Positions 1-11,561 of a stretch of 64,000 bases of DNA are shown piece by piece. Made by a program: the position numbers and the translations under genes. Source of the stretch: Prostheceraeus crozeri. Lineage: Eukaryota; Platyhelminthes; Polycladida; Euryleptidae. The stretch's first letter is position 1; every line of letters begins with the position of its first letter. The notes beneath the pieces are model-generated. The model did not search any database. It saw only the letters and a program-made list of their open reading frames with translations, and was not told the origin of the DNA. Location of the stretch: NCBI GenBank assembly GCA_907163375.1, contig CAJQUW010011313.1:134501-198500 (forward strand). Reading direction: 5' to 3'.

Positions 1-1695
1 CGGGACACCAAAACGTTAATACAGTTAGCATGCTTACCAGAGATATTTGGTGCTTACCTTTTCGGGAGAAAGTCCCGAGTACGCGATGATGGAATTACAC
101 CATAACACCCAAATTGTGAACACGCTTTTGAAGTAGTGTTGCATTCAGACAGTGATTTTCGGGAGACCCTTCTGAATATCGAGGTTTGAAACTGAAATCA
201 GGTACACGCACAATGAGAAAGAAACCACTCCTGAAGTAATTGTCAGTAATTTGACGGCATCGAATAGCTGGTGATTATCTGGTTGTCTCAAGCTAACCTT
301 TGTCAACTTCTCTTCATCACTTCGCTGGCTCCAGGCAGGTGATCATTGAGTGCATGATCGAGTGTCATTTCTACAATCCATTCTATATTCCGCTCAAGGT
401 CATATCCTTTGTTTAAAACTCTTACAATATAAGCTTACTTACATATGTGTCAGCTGAGAAAACGTGCTTCTTAACTTGTTGAGGAATTTAGCAAACTAAC
501 TTTTCCCTCTTGATCGTCCAGCATGGATATTTCACTGAGATAGTGGAACGAAGTCCTCTGTTATGAACTGAACATATTTCTCCAATTTAGTTGTTATGAT
601 TGACTTTAAAAGATGATAATGCAGTTGGTAGTAATTTGATATGACAGCTTGAGCGAAGAACTTCATTTTTTTACTAAAGATGGACCACTACGATCTAAAT
701 TATAGTCTATATTTTCTATTTTTACATATGGAATAGTCGGAAGAACACGCATTCTGTAAACTTCTGTTGGTTGGTAGGCTGATAGTCTATTGACATCGAT
801 GTGTAAAAGTAGCACATGACATCTGGGTGCTTCTTAATAATATGCGACTCTTGTGTTAACATTCCTACACATTCATCTGTTGCTACGGTTTTTTGCCCTT
901 TAATAGACTCCTACAGATCTGCAGCGTTCGTGAATGATTGGCTGCGTCCGTTGAATGAATGGGCGATGAATTTCATTCCAGGTATGGCTTGATGGACAAA
1001 TCCTACTTAACCCGTAATATTTCTTGAATTGATCTAGAAAGTTTCTTTATTATAAAGATACATTCATGATGATTGTCTTGTCTCTCACTTGCACTGAGCT
1101 ATTTGTTTCTTGGTGTCATGAATTTTCTATGGACCTAGGTTCTATGTCTAGAGTGTCAAAAGTGAGACTTGACTATTGTTTTCATGTAATTCGACCCTGA
1201 TCACTATATCTGTATGAGCTCTCTTCGAATCTCATGTCGCTTTTTGTGACCTGCAAGTTTGGTATTACGATTAGTATATTGCGCTGTCGATTATAGTTGC
1301 ACATTTGGCAGATAAAGTAAATGTTGAAATAAAATTTTTATTGCAGTTCAGTGGGTCTGTAGAGGCATTTGGCCCTCAATGGGGCCAAAGTTATCAAAAC
1401 GTTTTTCGCTAACCAATAGGTCAAAATACATGTACATTAGGTTAGAAATGTTTCACTCTATACAGGTTTTTTTAAGGAAAATTCTAAGGACCATGTAGGG
1501 ACCCGAAAATATTTCATACTAAATGCTATAATTAGATATCCTTTCTACATGACATTGGTGGCAAAATATTAAGTTTTCACATCCTGGAGGGTTGTGATCC
1601 ATGTAAAAGTAAAGTTAAGTACATCTATGGTTTAGCACATGTAGTATTATATGCTAGTTACATGTAGTATTCCTTGAAATCTTTTAAATCTTTCC
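1..1695. other. Non-coding stretch, nothing recognised
   Basis: I see no ORF with recognisable protein similarity, no RNA gene and no terminal repeats here. The DNA is AT-rich with ordinary short ORFs only. It ends at the TTAA that flanks the piggyBac element starting at 1700. Confidence 0.5.
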
Positions 1696-2160
1696 TTAAA
1701 ACCGTTTTCCAGCGGCAAAAAACAAAATTTTCATGCTTATGAAGCCGACATCACAAATATTTGAACAAATAACATTATAACTGAAAAAGTATTTGCTGTT
1801 TGAAGTATTATAAGCATCATGCAAGTTTTAACAAATACTTTGTCATTTTTACCTAGAAATAGACATGTTCCCAATTGGGAACATGCGGCTCTTCTCATTA
1901 TAAAAATAGGAAATTTCAATGATATAGTTTATTTGGTTTGTTCGCACAAATTGCAACACGACAGTAATTAGAGTAGATATATATGATTGTAGATGTCTAT
2001 GTTTGATGTTGACGACAATTTTCGATGTCCATTTACTGTTCCCACTGACATGATATCGACTGTTGAAATTTTACATTTCTACTTCCTAGGTAATATAATG
2101 ATCAGATAGAGAGCAAAATAGTCGCTGTCTGAACGCTGTCTGACTGCATGTGTGAACAAG

Positions 2161-2438
2161 ATGACATCAAGACAAGGTAGACATTGCTATGCATATCAAC
2201 AAGCTGCGGATTTGATTGCTGCGATGAATGACGACGAAGAGACAAATGACATTATTGGTATTCCTTGCAATGAAAGAGGTGACCAGGAATCTGAGGCTGA
2301 TGATCTTGATGAAGAGAACTTGTTTTCTGATACACTAGGCGATGTCGCTGGACTTTTAGAAATTCAAGAAGATGATTTCAATACTGAAGTGGAAAACCAA
2401 CCACCTGCGAAAAGAAGGAGAACTTCTCCAACATCATG
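2161..2438 (+). pseudogene. piggyBac transposase, N-terminal part (upstream of LINE insertion)
   Basis: This is the start of the piggyBac transposase. The frame opens a few codons upstream, but the first ATG in frame is at 2161 (MTSRQGRHCYAYQQAADLIA). The segment is acidic (runs of D and E at about residues 24-70), which is usual for the poorly conserved N-terminus of this family, and ends with a basic PPAKRRRTSP stretch. At about 2438 the frame runs into LINE sequence and stops at 2454. It continues after the LINE in the + frame that includes 3341 (SWKKSEVTDSF), which matches the conserved WKK block ahead of the transposase core. Host function is unlikely. Confidence 0.75.
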
Positions 2439-3340
2439 TGAAGGGCAATGTTGATACTCTAGTCAATGAGGCGGAGTCCTGGTGTAAGGGCAACTGTATG
2501 GCACTGAACATGGAGAAGACAAAGGGCATGCTTATTACAACTCGGCAAAAACGGCGGCGACTCAGTAAGGATGAGATAACCACATTCTCCCAAAGAATAT
2601 CTTTGACTGACAAGCACAAAGTCCTTGGAGTTATAGTCGACCAAGATCTGACATGGAATGAGCACGTTCAATATGTTGCTCGGCGTGTGAGCAGCTATGT
2701 TGCCTTGTTGAGAAGGATAAAGCAATTCTTGCCAATTCGTGTGCGGAGAATCTTCTTCATGGCCTACATACAATCTTGCTATGACTTTTGTTTATCGGTG
2801 TGGGGTGCTTCCTGTCACATAACGAGAATTGAGAAACTCCAAAAGCTTGCAATCAGAGTTGTGCTTGATCGCCCAAAACGTGAAAGCTCCAAACCTTTAT
2901 TCAAAGAAATGCACATTATGCCCATGAGCACTCGAGTCGACTTTAAGCAGACTCTACTTGTGTATAAAGCCCTAAATCAGTTAGCACCAACTTATTTACA
3001 ACGCATGTTTTTACGCAAGGAACAAGAGAAAAAGACACGATCTGTAACACAAGGAGACCTGTGTATTCCCAAAGTTAGAACCAAACTAAGAAAGATGACG
3101 CTTGTGGTTCGAGGTGCAGAACTCTATAATTCCTGCAATCGTTGTGTCCGAGAGGCTGACAGTGTTTTGAAATTTAAGCGAAACTATATATGTGATTTCT
3201 TCAAAACCTTCTAATTGATGTTCATTCTCTTTTATCTACCTAATCATGTTTTTCTGTATGCTAGAGGACCATTGTAAATTAGCTATTGCTACCAGTGTTA
3301 TCCTCTTAAAATAAAGATTTTATTATTATTATTATTATTA
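2439..3340 (+). mobile_element. 5'-truncated LINE inserted in piggyBac transposase
   Basis: An ORF running to 3213 encodes the C-terminal part of a non-LTR reverse transcriptase: the segment after the catalytic palm (W.....MALNMEKTKGML), then VLGVIVDQDLTWNEHV, RIFFMAYIQSCYDFCLSVWG and KLQKLAIRVV, the usual thumb and tail of CR1/Jockey-type LINEs. An AATAAA lies at about 3310, followed by a (TTA)n tail at 3318-3340. The hexamer ATCATG precedes the insert (2433-2438) and follows the tail (3340-3345), consistent with a short target duplication. The endonuclease and the RT catalytic core are absent, as expected for 5' truncation by target-primed reverse transcription. The ORF is intact over this length, so the insertion is fairly young. 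Confidence 0.82.
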
Positions 3341-4732
3341 TCATGGAAGAAATCTGAAGTGACTGATTCATTTTCAAATTTACGCCCATTTGACGATCTT
3401 CGTGATGAGTGTCCTCTAGCAAGTGAACTTACTGCATTTGAAACTTTTCTTTTATTCGTGGATGATTCATTCATACATCACATAGTGACCGAAACAAATC
3501 GGTATGCTCATGAACAGAAAAATAATCCTTTATTTTCTGTTAGCTTCGATGAAATAGAACAGTATCTTGGTGTTCTTCTGTACTCTGGGTATGTATGCTT
3601 GCCAGAAGAGAGAAACTATTGCAGTCGATCGGAAGATATTAATTTTGATTTCCTGTCGTCGTCCATTACTCGTGATCGGTATTTGAATATAAAAAGACAT
3701 CTTCATCTTGCCGATAATCGAAATTTATGCGACAACAAATGTGCAAAAATTCAGCCAATCTACGATATCACCAATGAAAACTTGGTTCAATTTGGTATAT
3801 TTGCTCAGAATCTTTCAATTGATGAATCGATGGTTCCATATTTTGGACGTCATTCAGCTAAAATGTTCGTCAAGGCTAAGCCAATCCGTTTTGGCTACAA
3901 AATCTGGACTTAGTGTTCTTCAGACGGGTATCCATTTCATCTTGAAATATACACTGGCCGTGATCCCGACAGAACTCGAGGTCTTGGAGAAACAGTAATC
4001 ATGAAGAAGTTGGAAATTTTGGAGACACCCAGTGATCATGTCATATATTTTGATAACTTTTTCTCATCATACGACTTTTTCAGAGAATTATCTGAGAAAG
4101 GAATTCGAACAACTGGTACCGTTAGAATTTACAGAACCAATAAATGTACATTGTCCAAAGATGTGATCAAAAAGTCATATAGAGATACGTTTGATTACAA
4201 GTCTGATGGCAACGTCTTGTTTTGTACACGGAAAGACAGCAGTGTAGTATCAATCGGCACGAATTTTGACTCTGTTTTTCCGTTTCATTCATGTTCCCGA
4301 TATTCTGTGTCACAAAGAAAGAAAGTCATCCAGCAGCCAAATTTGATTCGAAATTACAGTATGAATATGGGAGGCGTCGACATTTATGATAAATTGCTGT
4401 CTTGATCTCTTCATCAATGCATTGAACACTCTGACTGTTGCCTCTTGGAAAGCATTTAACAAGCTACATCCGAATGAAACTTTGAGCCATATGCAATTCC
4501 TTCGGATCATTGCGCAATGTCTAGTAAAGAAAGGTAAGCTCTTACTCCTGAGGCCCATGCATGGACGTGGAGTGCCGAAAGTTTCAGATATTCGAAAAGA
4601 TGGAGTTGGTCATCATCTGAAACCCTGTAAGCAAGGTCGATGTGTTTACTGCATGAAAAACACTCGCTTGATGTGCTCTAAATGTCAGAAGCGTTTGCAT
4701 TTAAACTGCTCAGCTGATTTCCACAAATAGTA
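3341..4732 (+). pseudogene. piggyBac transposase, catalytic core and C-terminal zinc finger
   Basis: This part encodes the DDD catalytic core. The first aspartate lies in LSIDESMVPYFGRH (about 3820), the second in VIYFDNFFSSYDFF (about 4050) and the third in MNMGGVDIYDKL (about 4370). All three are kept. There is an in-frame stop at 3911 in the middle of RFGYKIWT/CSSDGYPF. A small deletion with frame change near 4400 removes the conserved YR..IR.KKWWW segment. The reading then continues at about 4400-4730 with FINALNTLTVASWKAFNKLHP and a cysteine-rich C-terminal finger (CKQGRCVYC...LMCSKC...HLNC). The element is therefore inactive but still easy to recognise, so I infer moderate age. Confidence 0.85.
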
Positions 4733-5351
4733 CTTTCATGTATCTCTGATGCCGCATGTTCCCATTTGGGAACAATGAATATTATTCATGTTTTGTCGAT
4801 GATATATCGTTTATTCATAATTGAACTATGACTACGTTTTGAAGGTATATCTCAGTTCTTGCTAGCTTCTCCCTTGTTTGATATAGTTTCACAAATATTT
4901 TGATCAATTTCTAGCAAAATACACATTCTCAAAAGTGGTCCTACAGATAATGCAATAAAGAAAGCTTACAAGTTATAGCATATTATTACATAAAGCATCA
5001 TGACATTATAGCCGATTATCATATTTCAATACTAAACTAAAAAATATACAGTGTAAATAAGGTTTAAAAATATGTTCCCCATTGGGAACATACGGTGGAA
5101 AGATAATATGTTTCCTATTGGGAACTCACGGCGGATAACGGTTAACATGCCTTAGAATGTAGGCTTATACCTACGTACATGACATACCGTACAATCAGAG
5201 TTCAACAAAATCAAAGGTAACATATTAACATAACCCAGTAATCTAATGAGGTAAAGATTCATTGATTATTTTCATTTGATACACGTACATGTACATGCGA
5301 AGATCAGATTTGAAAACAATGAGTAGACGTTCATCAAATGATTATATTGAT

Positions 5352-5663
5352 CTACATCCAAAAGGTAGTGGCAGCGTCATCGATAAAGTCAGCTTCGTCG
5401 AACGCTGCCTCCGGGTGCAGCGACTGTGATGGATCTTCGTCTTCAAAGCCCTCGAAATCGAAACCCTCGCTGTCCTCCATTTCGGTTTTCCGTGCCTTCT
5501 TTTGTTCCTCGAGCTTCTTGCCGTAAGCTAGGACATCTTTCATGCTGCGAGGAGTGACTTTGCGCCGCTTCTTCTCACTGAGCCACTTCTCTGCTATCAC
5601 TCCAATAAACATAACTTCTCTCACATTACCCACTCGCCAATCTCGCTTGTCAGATAGAAGAAT
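5352..5663 (-). CDS. Unassigned basic/acidic ORF, possibly a transposon gene fragment
   Basis: The open frame on the minus strand reads from at least 5663 to the stop just below 5352, about 100 residues with no obligatory ATG at its start. It has a hydrophobic helix-like block (REVMFIGVIAEKWL), a basic turn (SEKKRRKVTP), a second helix (RSMKDVLAYGKKLEEQKKAR) and an acidic tail (SEGFDFEGFEDEDP). The spacing resembles helix 2 - loop - helix 3 of a histone fold, but this is only pattern similarity and I do not recognise the family. At 5700-5775 the neighbouring DNA holds repeats of GGGACCCGA and a CAGGGTTTTTT end (minus strand) that resembles a hAT terminal repeat. The ORF may therefore belong to a degraded DNA transposon. 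It could also be a host exon. Confidence 0.3.
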   Translation of the reverse strand: MLLSDKRDWRVGNVREVMFIGVIAEKWLSEKKRRKVTPRSMKDVLAYGKKLEEQKKARKTEMEDSEGFDFEGFEDEDPSQSLHPEAAFDEADFIDDAATTFWM

Positions 5664-5835
5664 AGAAGTGGATGACAGCAGATCAGAACATAATTATTTA
5701 TTCTCTGATTCTAGGGACCCGATTTTCCAAACTAGGGACCCGAATCGGGTCACTAAAACGCCTTAAAAAACCCTGGCTCTATATGAAGTATATCCTCTAA
5801 GCAATGCAATGCAATCAATGCTATTTTTTCAACTG

Positions 5836-6520
5836 CTACTGCTGCATACTCCTGGTAAACCATATCTGAAATGTTGGGTTACCAACTGTTGAAGAAGAAG
5901 GTAGGCCTATATAAGCCGACATTCCACAAATAACAACTTCGGTAACAGAAGAGAAAATGTCATCCAAATCACAGGTGTCGAGCGAATTGAACACATCATT
6001 CCAAGGAAAGTGACCAAAGAAATATCTAAGATCACCCCAAGATGCTTGGTTGAAGCGCGTAAGACGTCTTCTGGGATGTTTTTCAGAAGCAGTCTGAAGG
6101 GCTGTTGACGTTATGTTAATCAAACAGTGTTCATAATCAGAACTGCCCAAATGCGCTTCAATCTTGACATCAACATAGCAGTCTGTGTTCGTTGTGAAGG
6201 TCAGGTGTACTGGCAAAGTTTCTATGACGATCTGGAACTCGGGTTGGGAGACAGAAATAATTACTCGATGTCATTTAAATTGGAAAAAGTCTCAAGCTCG
6301 ACGCCAGCAGAATCACAATGATCAGAAACCAACCAGATAGAATTGTGGACGTTGAAATCACTGAGTCAAACAACTTCTGCGGAGGAATAACTGGCAACAA
6401 TACTTTCAAACGAGGAATTAAGTTGAGAAAAGAAGCCTTCATCATCACTGCAGATTGGAGACCTGTACAATGTTGTCGAACATGAATATTAAATCGGAGC
6501 CACAAAATCTGGTAGTTGAA
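5836..6520 (-). mobile_element. LINE fragment: endonuclease to RT linker
   Basis: Across several minus-strand frames the order of motifs is that of the end of an AP-type endonuclease in a Jockey/CR1-like LINE. First comes LSDFNVHNSIWLVSDHCDSA (about 6345-6300; intact LINEs usually have GDFN), then SNLNDIE, then PTRVPDRH (about 6250), then HLGSSDYEHCLI (about 6150; usually LGSSDH). The last piece is the post-endonuclease linker NQASWGDLRYFFGHFPWNDVF (about 6060-5990). Frame changes and stops separate the pieces, so this is a decayed copy. The reverse transcriptase that should follow is not present below 5836. Confidence 0.7.
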
Positions 6521-6559
6521 GCAATGAACATCGAATGTAGGATCTCTAGAAGCTTGCTA

Positions 6560-9500
6560 TGAACTAACATAAACACTGCTCAAACCCCAGCTTTTCCGGC
6601 GAACATTGTGTGAAGAATGTATTCGGGATAGTTGAAATGTTTCACCCTCTGGGGTCATGAATCTGGGCTTCCGTGATTGCAAAAATACTGGATGGACTGG
6701 TGAACTGAGTTAAGTTTGGCGTTATGGCCATGTATATTGCAAAGCTGAACACTAAAGCGCTTTCGATCGCTATCGAAGCTATCCCTCTGTCGCTTCTGCG
6801 GAAGAAATGTCTGACTTACAATCTAAGATCAGAGTTAATCAGCTGGATGCATCATGCAAAGAATCTGACTGTCACAATTTCGACGAAAACGGATATCACT
6901 CCGTACTGATTTAAGCTGGACACGAATTATACACGAAACTTGTAAATTCATAGATTCAAAATATAAGTTATAAGTAAATTCAGAGATTCAAAGTATAAGT
7001 TATTCTGTTTTGAAAGAAAAACTAATCTGATTGTGATATTTGAAAATGTCATATCATAGCTTGTGCATAGATGCATCATCCATGGTATCGTATTTAGCTT
7101 TGCAGATGTCTTTGCAATTTTTGCAATATCGTAACATCACATGTTACGATTAGTGTCCACAACTTCTCATTTGATTTCTAGTATGTGTATGCGGGCTTAT
7201 GTTGCCCTGTACCAAAAATGCCAATTGGGAGCTTTCATCATCCATAGATTTGTCTCTTGCATCTAGTCGTAGTCCTCGCACCATCCTCCACTTTATCAGA
7301 TCCTGAGCCACTCTCGAAACTACTGTCCACAGTAGTCGGGTGCTTACGTTAGTCGCAGTAATATTTTCAGGCGTCCACTTTATGGAGCAGATCATTAAAT
7401 CAAAGCCAGTGGGTACCGATGCAATCACGATATTGAATTTCCTTCAAGCTTTGGTTGGGAACAAGAAAATTCCTGAGAAACTGGCAACTCGATTGCAAGT
7501 TGTCTTCTGCTCTGCCAGAGTTCATACATTCAGACCAATTAGTCGATACACAATGTCAGTGAGCATAGTTTTATCATTGGAATTTCCCTCAACAACTAAC
7601 AGTTTTCATCAACAATTTTCCTCTTTCTTGTAGGTATACTTAATGAAAGAATGCACTTAAACGTTTTCGTGTAGAGGTTCTTAATGAAGTAATCTTACTA
7701 AAATAGCTCTCCGCTGTCTTCAGGGATGCGGATCCGCGGAATTACCAATTAATCTGCCTAATGTATTTCTATTTGGAGCTTCTTTCTAAACCATTTAACG
7801 TCGATTTTTCCATCCAGGGCAGTATGGCAGCTCTACTTGAAAATATTATTTTGCGACGGGGCCCCACTACCTGATTATCATCCCTGCGTCCTGCAGAGCC
7901 ATTTCCAAACCGTGTAGGCTAAATCCTCTGTCCTAAGTTTTGATCCCTGCAATCATTACGGAGAGAAATTAGCATCTTGTAGCTATTTGTTGTAAGCGAT
8001 CACAAGGATAGTTAGCCCTACTTATTTATAAGTTAGCACCATATAGTCGTTCTCAGTGATCGAATGTGATGTGAATTCGTAGTTATCATAATTATCCTTC
8101 TATCACTTGTTATCAATACCGTGTATCCCTGTCAATACCGTGTACACCGTATACCGTGAATTTTTCTATTGTGAAGGTGGCAACATTGGCTAGGAGATGT
8201 TTGTATCGCAACCTCCGACGAGGTCTAACATGTTTTCCTGGACGGGGTAAATACCCTCCTAGGCCCCGCAAGACCATCACTGCCACTAGTTTGCGGAAAT
8301 ATGCACGAATTTTATTTTCTGACTTATGCGGCCATCCTGCTTAATGAGAGTGCAGCAACTGCTGGTCATTCCAAAATCTGTGGAGAGACTAGTCACAGCC
8401 ATGTGATGCATTTGATGAGCACTTTTTCCAATTATGTCGACAAATTTGTGATGCAATATCACAGGGTTCTGCCACTATACCATACGAATTTTAGGCCTAT
8501 AATTTGTTGCATGCAGATGATATTCAAATAGCGTAATTTTCTTGAATTAGACTTGCTATCCATATAAAGTCAGTGAATTTTACTGTACATCTTAAATTCT
8601 AAACTCTAAAATTTAGCATGGTTAGGCTCAAACTCAATGTAGCCGCAAGTTTTCGCTGTTGTGATGTAAATTACCTAGAAAGCATTTATGCTAGCCCTAA
8701 ATACTTATAGAAATAGCCTGCTTACAATCATTGCACAATTAAGTGTGCTTGTAGTTTGATAATTTCCTATGCCCACGGAAATGAAAACTTGTAAATTACA
8801 AATGCATTTGAGAATTAAGTTCATCTACTAATGTAGCAATGCGAGCCGTTAAAGTTGCCTGAAAACGCTATGCCGATGGCGGTTAGTGTTTCATGGCTCT
8901 TTGTTTGTCGTAAGGGGCGGTGATTTGTAAAACGCAAACAAAAATTGTGATTTCTAAAGCGAACATTAGGGATGTAACCAGGGTTATATTACGCTTACCG
9001 ATCGCATTACAGCGCGGTGCAGTGATTCATTCATGTACATTGTGCTTGACTCACAGTCGAGAGACAGTCGAATGTGTTTTGAGACTGTTTCAAGGTTGAA
9101 AGTTTCGACAGTGGTGGTAGTAAAGGAAATTTTATCTGTTTCCAAAGGATATCAAGCACGTCTGCATATGGCGGTAAAATTGCAGAAATGCTTCATTTGG
9201 ACAAGATGGAAGATCTATAATTCTTCCGAAGACAACTTCGATTTTTTTTTGTGTGAGACGGTTCACCCAAGATCATTTAGATAATTTGTTCTATATTATC
9301 AGGGGACGTAATAGTTTCAACGAGGGAGTCAAGTGGTTACTATCCAATTAGCCGTTTCAACGAAGGGAAATTCGCCGATTAACCGTTAATGTGACCGTAT
9401 GATTGAATATGATAGAAATTTGTGAAAATTTTTCGTATGTGCACTAATTTTTTTTCGATAGAGCCACTGTTCACCATAGATTGTCCTGCCTATAAAAGGA

Positions 9501-10262
9501 CAATGACATCTGAGAATGCGCTAAACATTCATTCCGATATAAAACCAAATAAATGATTCTAGATTGACCCAAAGCTCAGAGATCCGGCTGCGAATGGATC
9601 CAATCTTATTAGATCCGGCTCAAGACAAAAGGAACTTTAGAAGATCCGGCTCCGAATGATGCAGAAATTTGAACTGCGCTACTTACCCAGCAAACAAGTC
9701 AAGTTTTTTTTGAGACAAAAAAATGCTCAAGACCAATCCGCAGGCATACTTTTACGGAAGACAATCAATTACAGTGACTCCTGCAGTTTGGAATCGATCC
9801 GTCGTTTGATTGCCTAATGACACTCAAAGAGTTCAAGGTTGTTTAGGAACTGTATTTTATATTTGTAAAAAATATTTTATAATTTTGCATCTTGAATATC
9901 AGCTGTTTTAAGCGTGTGTACGAGTAGTCGATGATTAAGCGACCAATTGAGGCAAAACTTCGTGATAAGCTGTAATAAATAGTCAACTAATGTGTGGGTT
10001 GCCGCTGCGATTGTTATAAAGTTTTGGCTTGTTTATTTCACATTATTTCAAATTATTTCATTTCAAGCAGATTTTTTTTTAAAAAATGTTAGTACTTTAA
10101 AGTAGGCCTGTGTATATTATTCTTAATTTCATGCACTATTCTGGCTATGATTCGAATCCATGTCTTGGTGCCAGGTTGACGTACATATAACATTAGATTA
10201 GTTAATGCTATGAATTTGAGTGTTCTGTTACAGCTTGCGTCATTGTTTTCATTCATTTTCAG
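6560..10262. other. Long non-coding stretch upstream of AIFM1
   Basis: No gene is recognised here. The 5' exon or exons and promoter of AIFM1 probably lie in or before this stretch, because a splice acceptor precedes its first coding exon. I could not pin down a donor. A CAGGGATG...CATCCCTG pair at 7723-7890 looks like hAT-type ends but shows no target duplication. Short repeated units occur at 9310-9365 and 9589-9660. Confidence 0.5.
9589..9660 (+). repeat. Three AGATCCGGCT units
   Basis: The decamer AGATCCGGCT occurs three times within about 65 bases, at about 9589, 9610 and 9642. Two of the three are followed by (G/C)CGAATG. Spacing is 20-30 bases. I do not recognise the source. Confidence 0.6.
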
Positions 10263-10274
10263 ATTTGACCTCTC

Positions 10275-11561
10275 ATGCTTCGATCAATACCTAAACGTCT
10301 GAAATGCAATAACCTCATATCTAGCACATATCTCCAGCGAATATGTAGAGGATTGACCGTTGCTAATTTGGGACCTAATGCACATCGCAAGGAATATCAA
10401 AGCAATTACCATTCTGAAAACGCAGCCACTAAATGGAATAGTGCCACCTTATTTACAGCCGTCATTTTAGGTACTGCTGTCTACCACTGGCGAAATAGTC
10501 ATGCTAGTGACTGCTTCTATCCGCGTCCCATCATAATCAACGAATGGAGCGTACCACCTCGGAAACCTAAGAAACGTCTATCGTTGCTGAGTTCTGATGA
10601 TCAAGGTGATAGTAAGTCTGTTGATAAGTCAGGACTGGCGGGAGTTGAGTTAGAAGAAGTCTCGCTTCCTACATCCAAGCCTTCTGTAGAAGCGAAGCGA
10701 AGTGATAATGCACCAACTTCAAGTTCACCAGTTGTAGATAAGAAAACGCCTACTAAAGTGGAGCCATCGTCAGCTCAGGAAATTGCCGATGACACTGACG
10801 ACTCTGTGACAGTGATTGATGAAAAACTGATAGGCATTCCTAAAAAAGTTCCGTATCTGATAGTTGGTGCTGGAACTGCCGCTATGGCAGCAGCGCGTTC
10901 GATTCGAGGTAGTGATGCCAATGCTCGTATTTTGATGATTGGTGACGAGCCGCATAGCCCATACATGCGTCCTCCGTTGTCGAAAGAACTTTGGCGCCGA
11001 TCTCGTGAACGTCAGAATACCATGCTGTCTGGTGAAGGCAATATGAAGCGACATTCCTGGATGTTCTTTGAATCTGACAATTTCTTTGTTCCACTTGATA
11101 AACTAAATGCCTCACAATTCGGAGGAATTTCGATATGGAAGAATAAACGAGTACAAACTCTGAACGTAGAAGAGAAGTACGTGGAATTAGAATCTGGGGA
11201 GCGGGTCGATTTTGACAAATGTCTTCTTGCCACCGGTGGTCGTCCGCGTACCTTGCCAATCCTGGATTCTGAATCTAAAGATGACCCAAGAATATCAGAA
11301 CGAATATTGCATTTTAGAAACATCAATGATTTTCACAAATTGCGAGACATCACTAATAAAGGAGGTCGAATTCTTATAGTAGGTGGCGGATTTCTCGGAT
11401 CTGAGCTTGCTGTTAGTCTTGCTGAGTTGGCAAGTAAACAAGACCCTCGCCGATTAGAAGTAATTCAAGTATTCAGGGATTCTGAGGGCAACATGTCTCA
11501 TGTGCTGCCACCGTATTTGGCCGAGCACACAATGAAATTTATGGCTGAAAAAGGTGTGAAG
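10275..11561 (+). CDS. AIFM1: AIFM1, first coding exon (apoptosis-inducing factor)
   Basis: This encodes residues 1-429 of a predicted 702-residue AIFM1, a mitochondrial inner-membrane FAD/NADH oxidoreductase needed for respiratory-complex biogenesis and released in caspase-independent cell death. A splice acceptor (TTTTCAG, AG at 10261-10262) precedes the ATG at 10275, so the exon carries 12 bases of 5'UTR and a non-coding exon is expected upstream. Residues 1-50 are basic and serine-rich, like a mitochondrial presequence. One membrane segment follows at about 56-72 (SATLFTAVILGTAVYHW), then a disordered linker at about 95-185. The FAD motif is VPYLIVGAGTAAMAAARSI (192-210), then PYMRPPLSKELW (229-240), CLLATGGRPR (316-325) and the NAD motif ILIVGGGFLGSELA (366-379). 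The exon ends in phase 0 at GVK with donor GTGAGT (11562). The frame reads through to a stop at 11574 if unspliced. Confidence 0.93.

Larger units (their letters stand above)
1700..5141 (+). mobile_element. piggyBac DNA transposon, disrupted by a LINE
   Basis: The element is flanked by TTAA at 1696-1699 and 5142-5145, the target duplication used by piggyBac. Its ends are imperfect inverted repeats: the left end reads AACCGTTTTCCAGCGGC and the right end, read inward, CCGTTATCCGCCGTG. Inside each end lie copies of a palindrome of the form GTTCCCAATTGGGAAC followed by AT(A/G)CGG, at about 1867 on the left and 4757, 5073 and 5109 on the right. These are probably subterminal transposase-binding sites (inference). 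The interior carries a transposase gene interrupted by a 5'-truncated LINE at about 2439-3340. The combination of TTAA, terminal repeats and a piggyBac-type DDD transposase makes the family assignment firm. Confidence 0.88.

Noticed and set aside
7150-7633. Opposing ORFs of 92 and 97 codons
   Set aside because: No family resemblance in either frame; they overlap each other on opposite strands.
7723-7892. CAGGGATG...CATCCCTG pair resembling hAT ends
   Set aside because: Only about eight terminal bases match and the flanking octamers differ.
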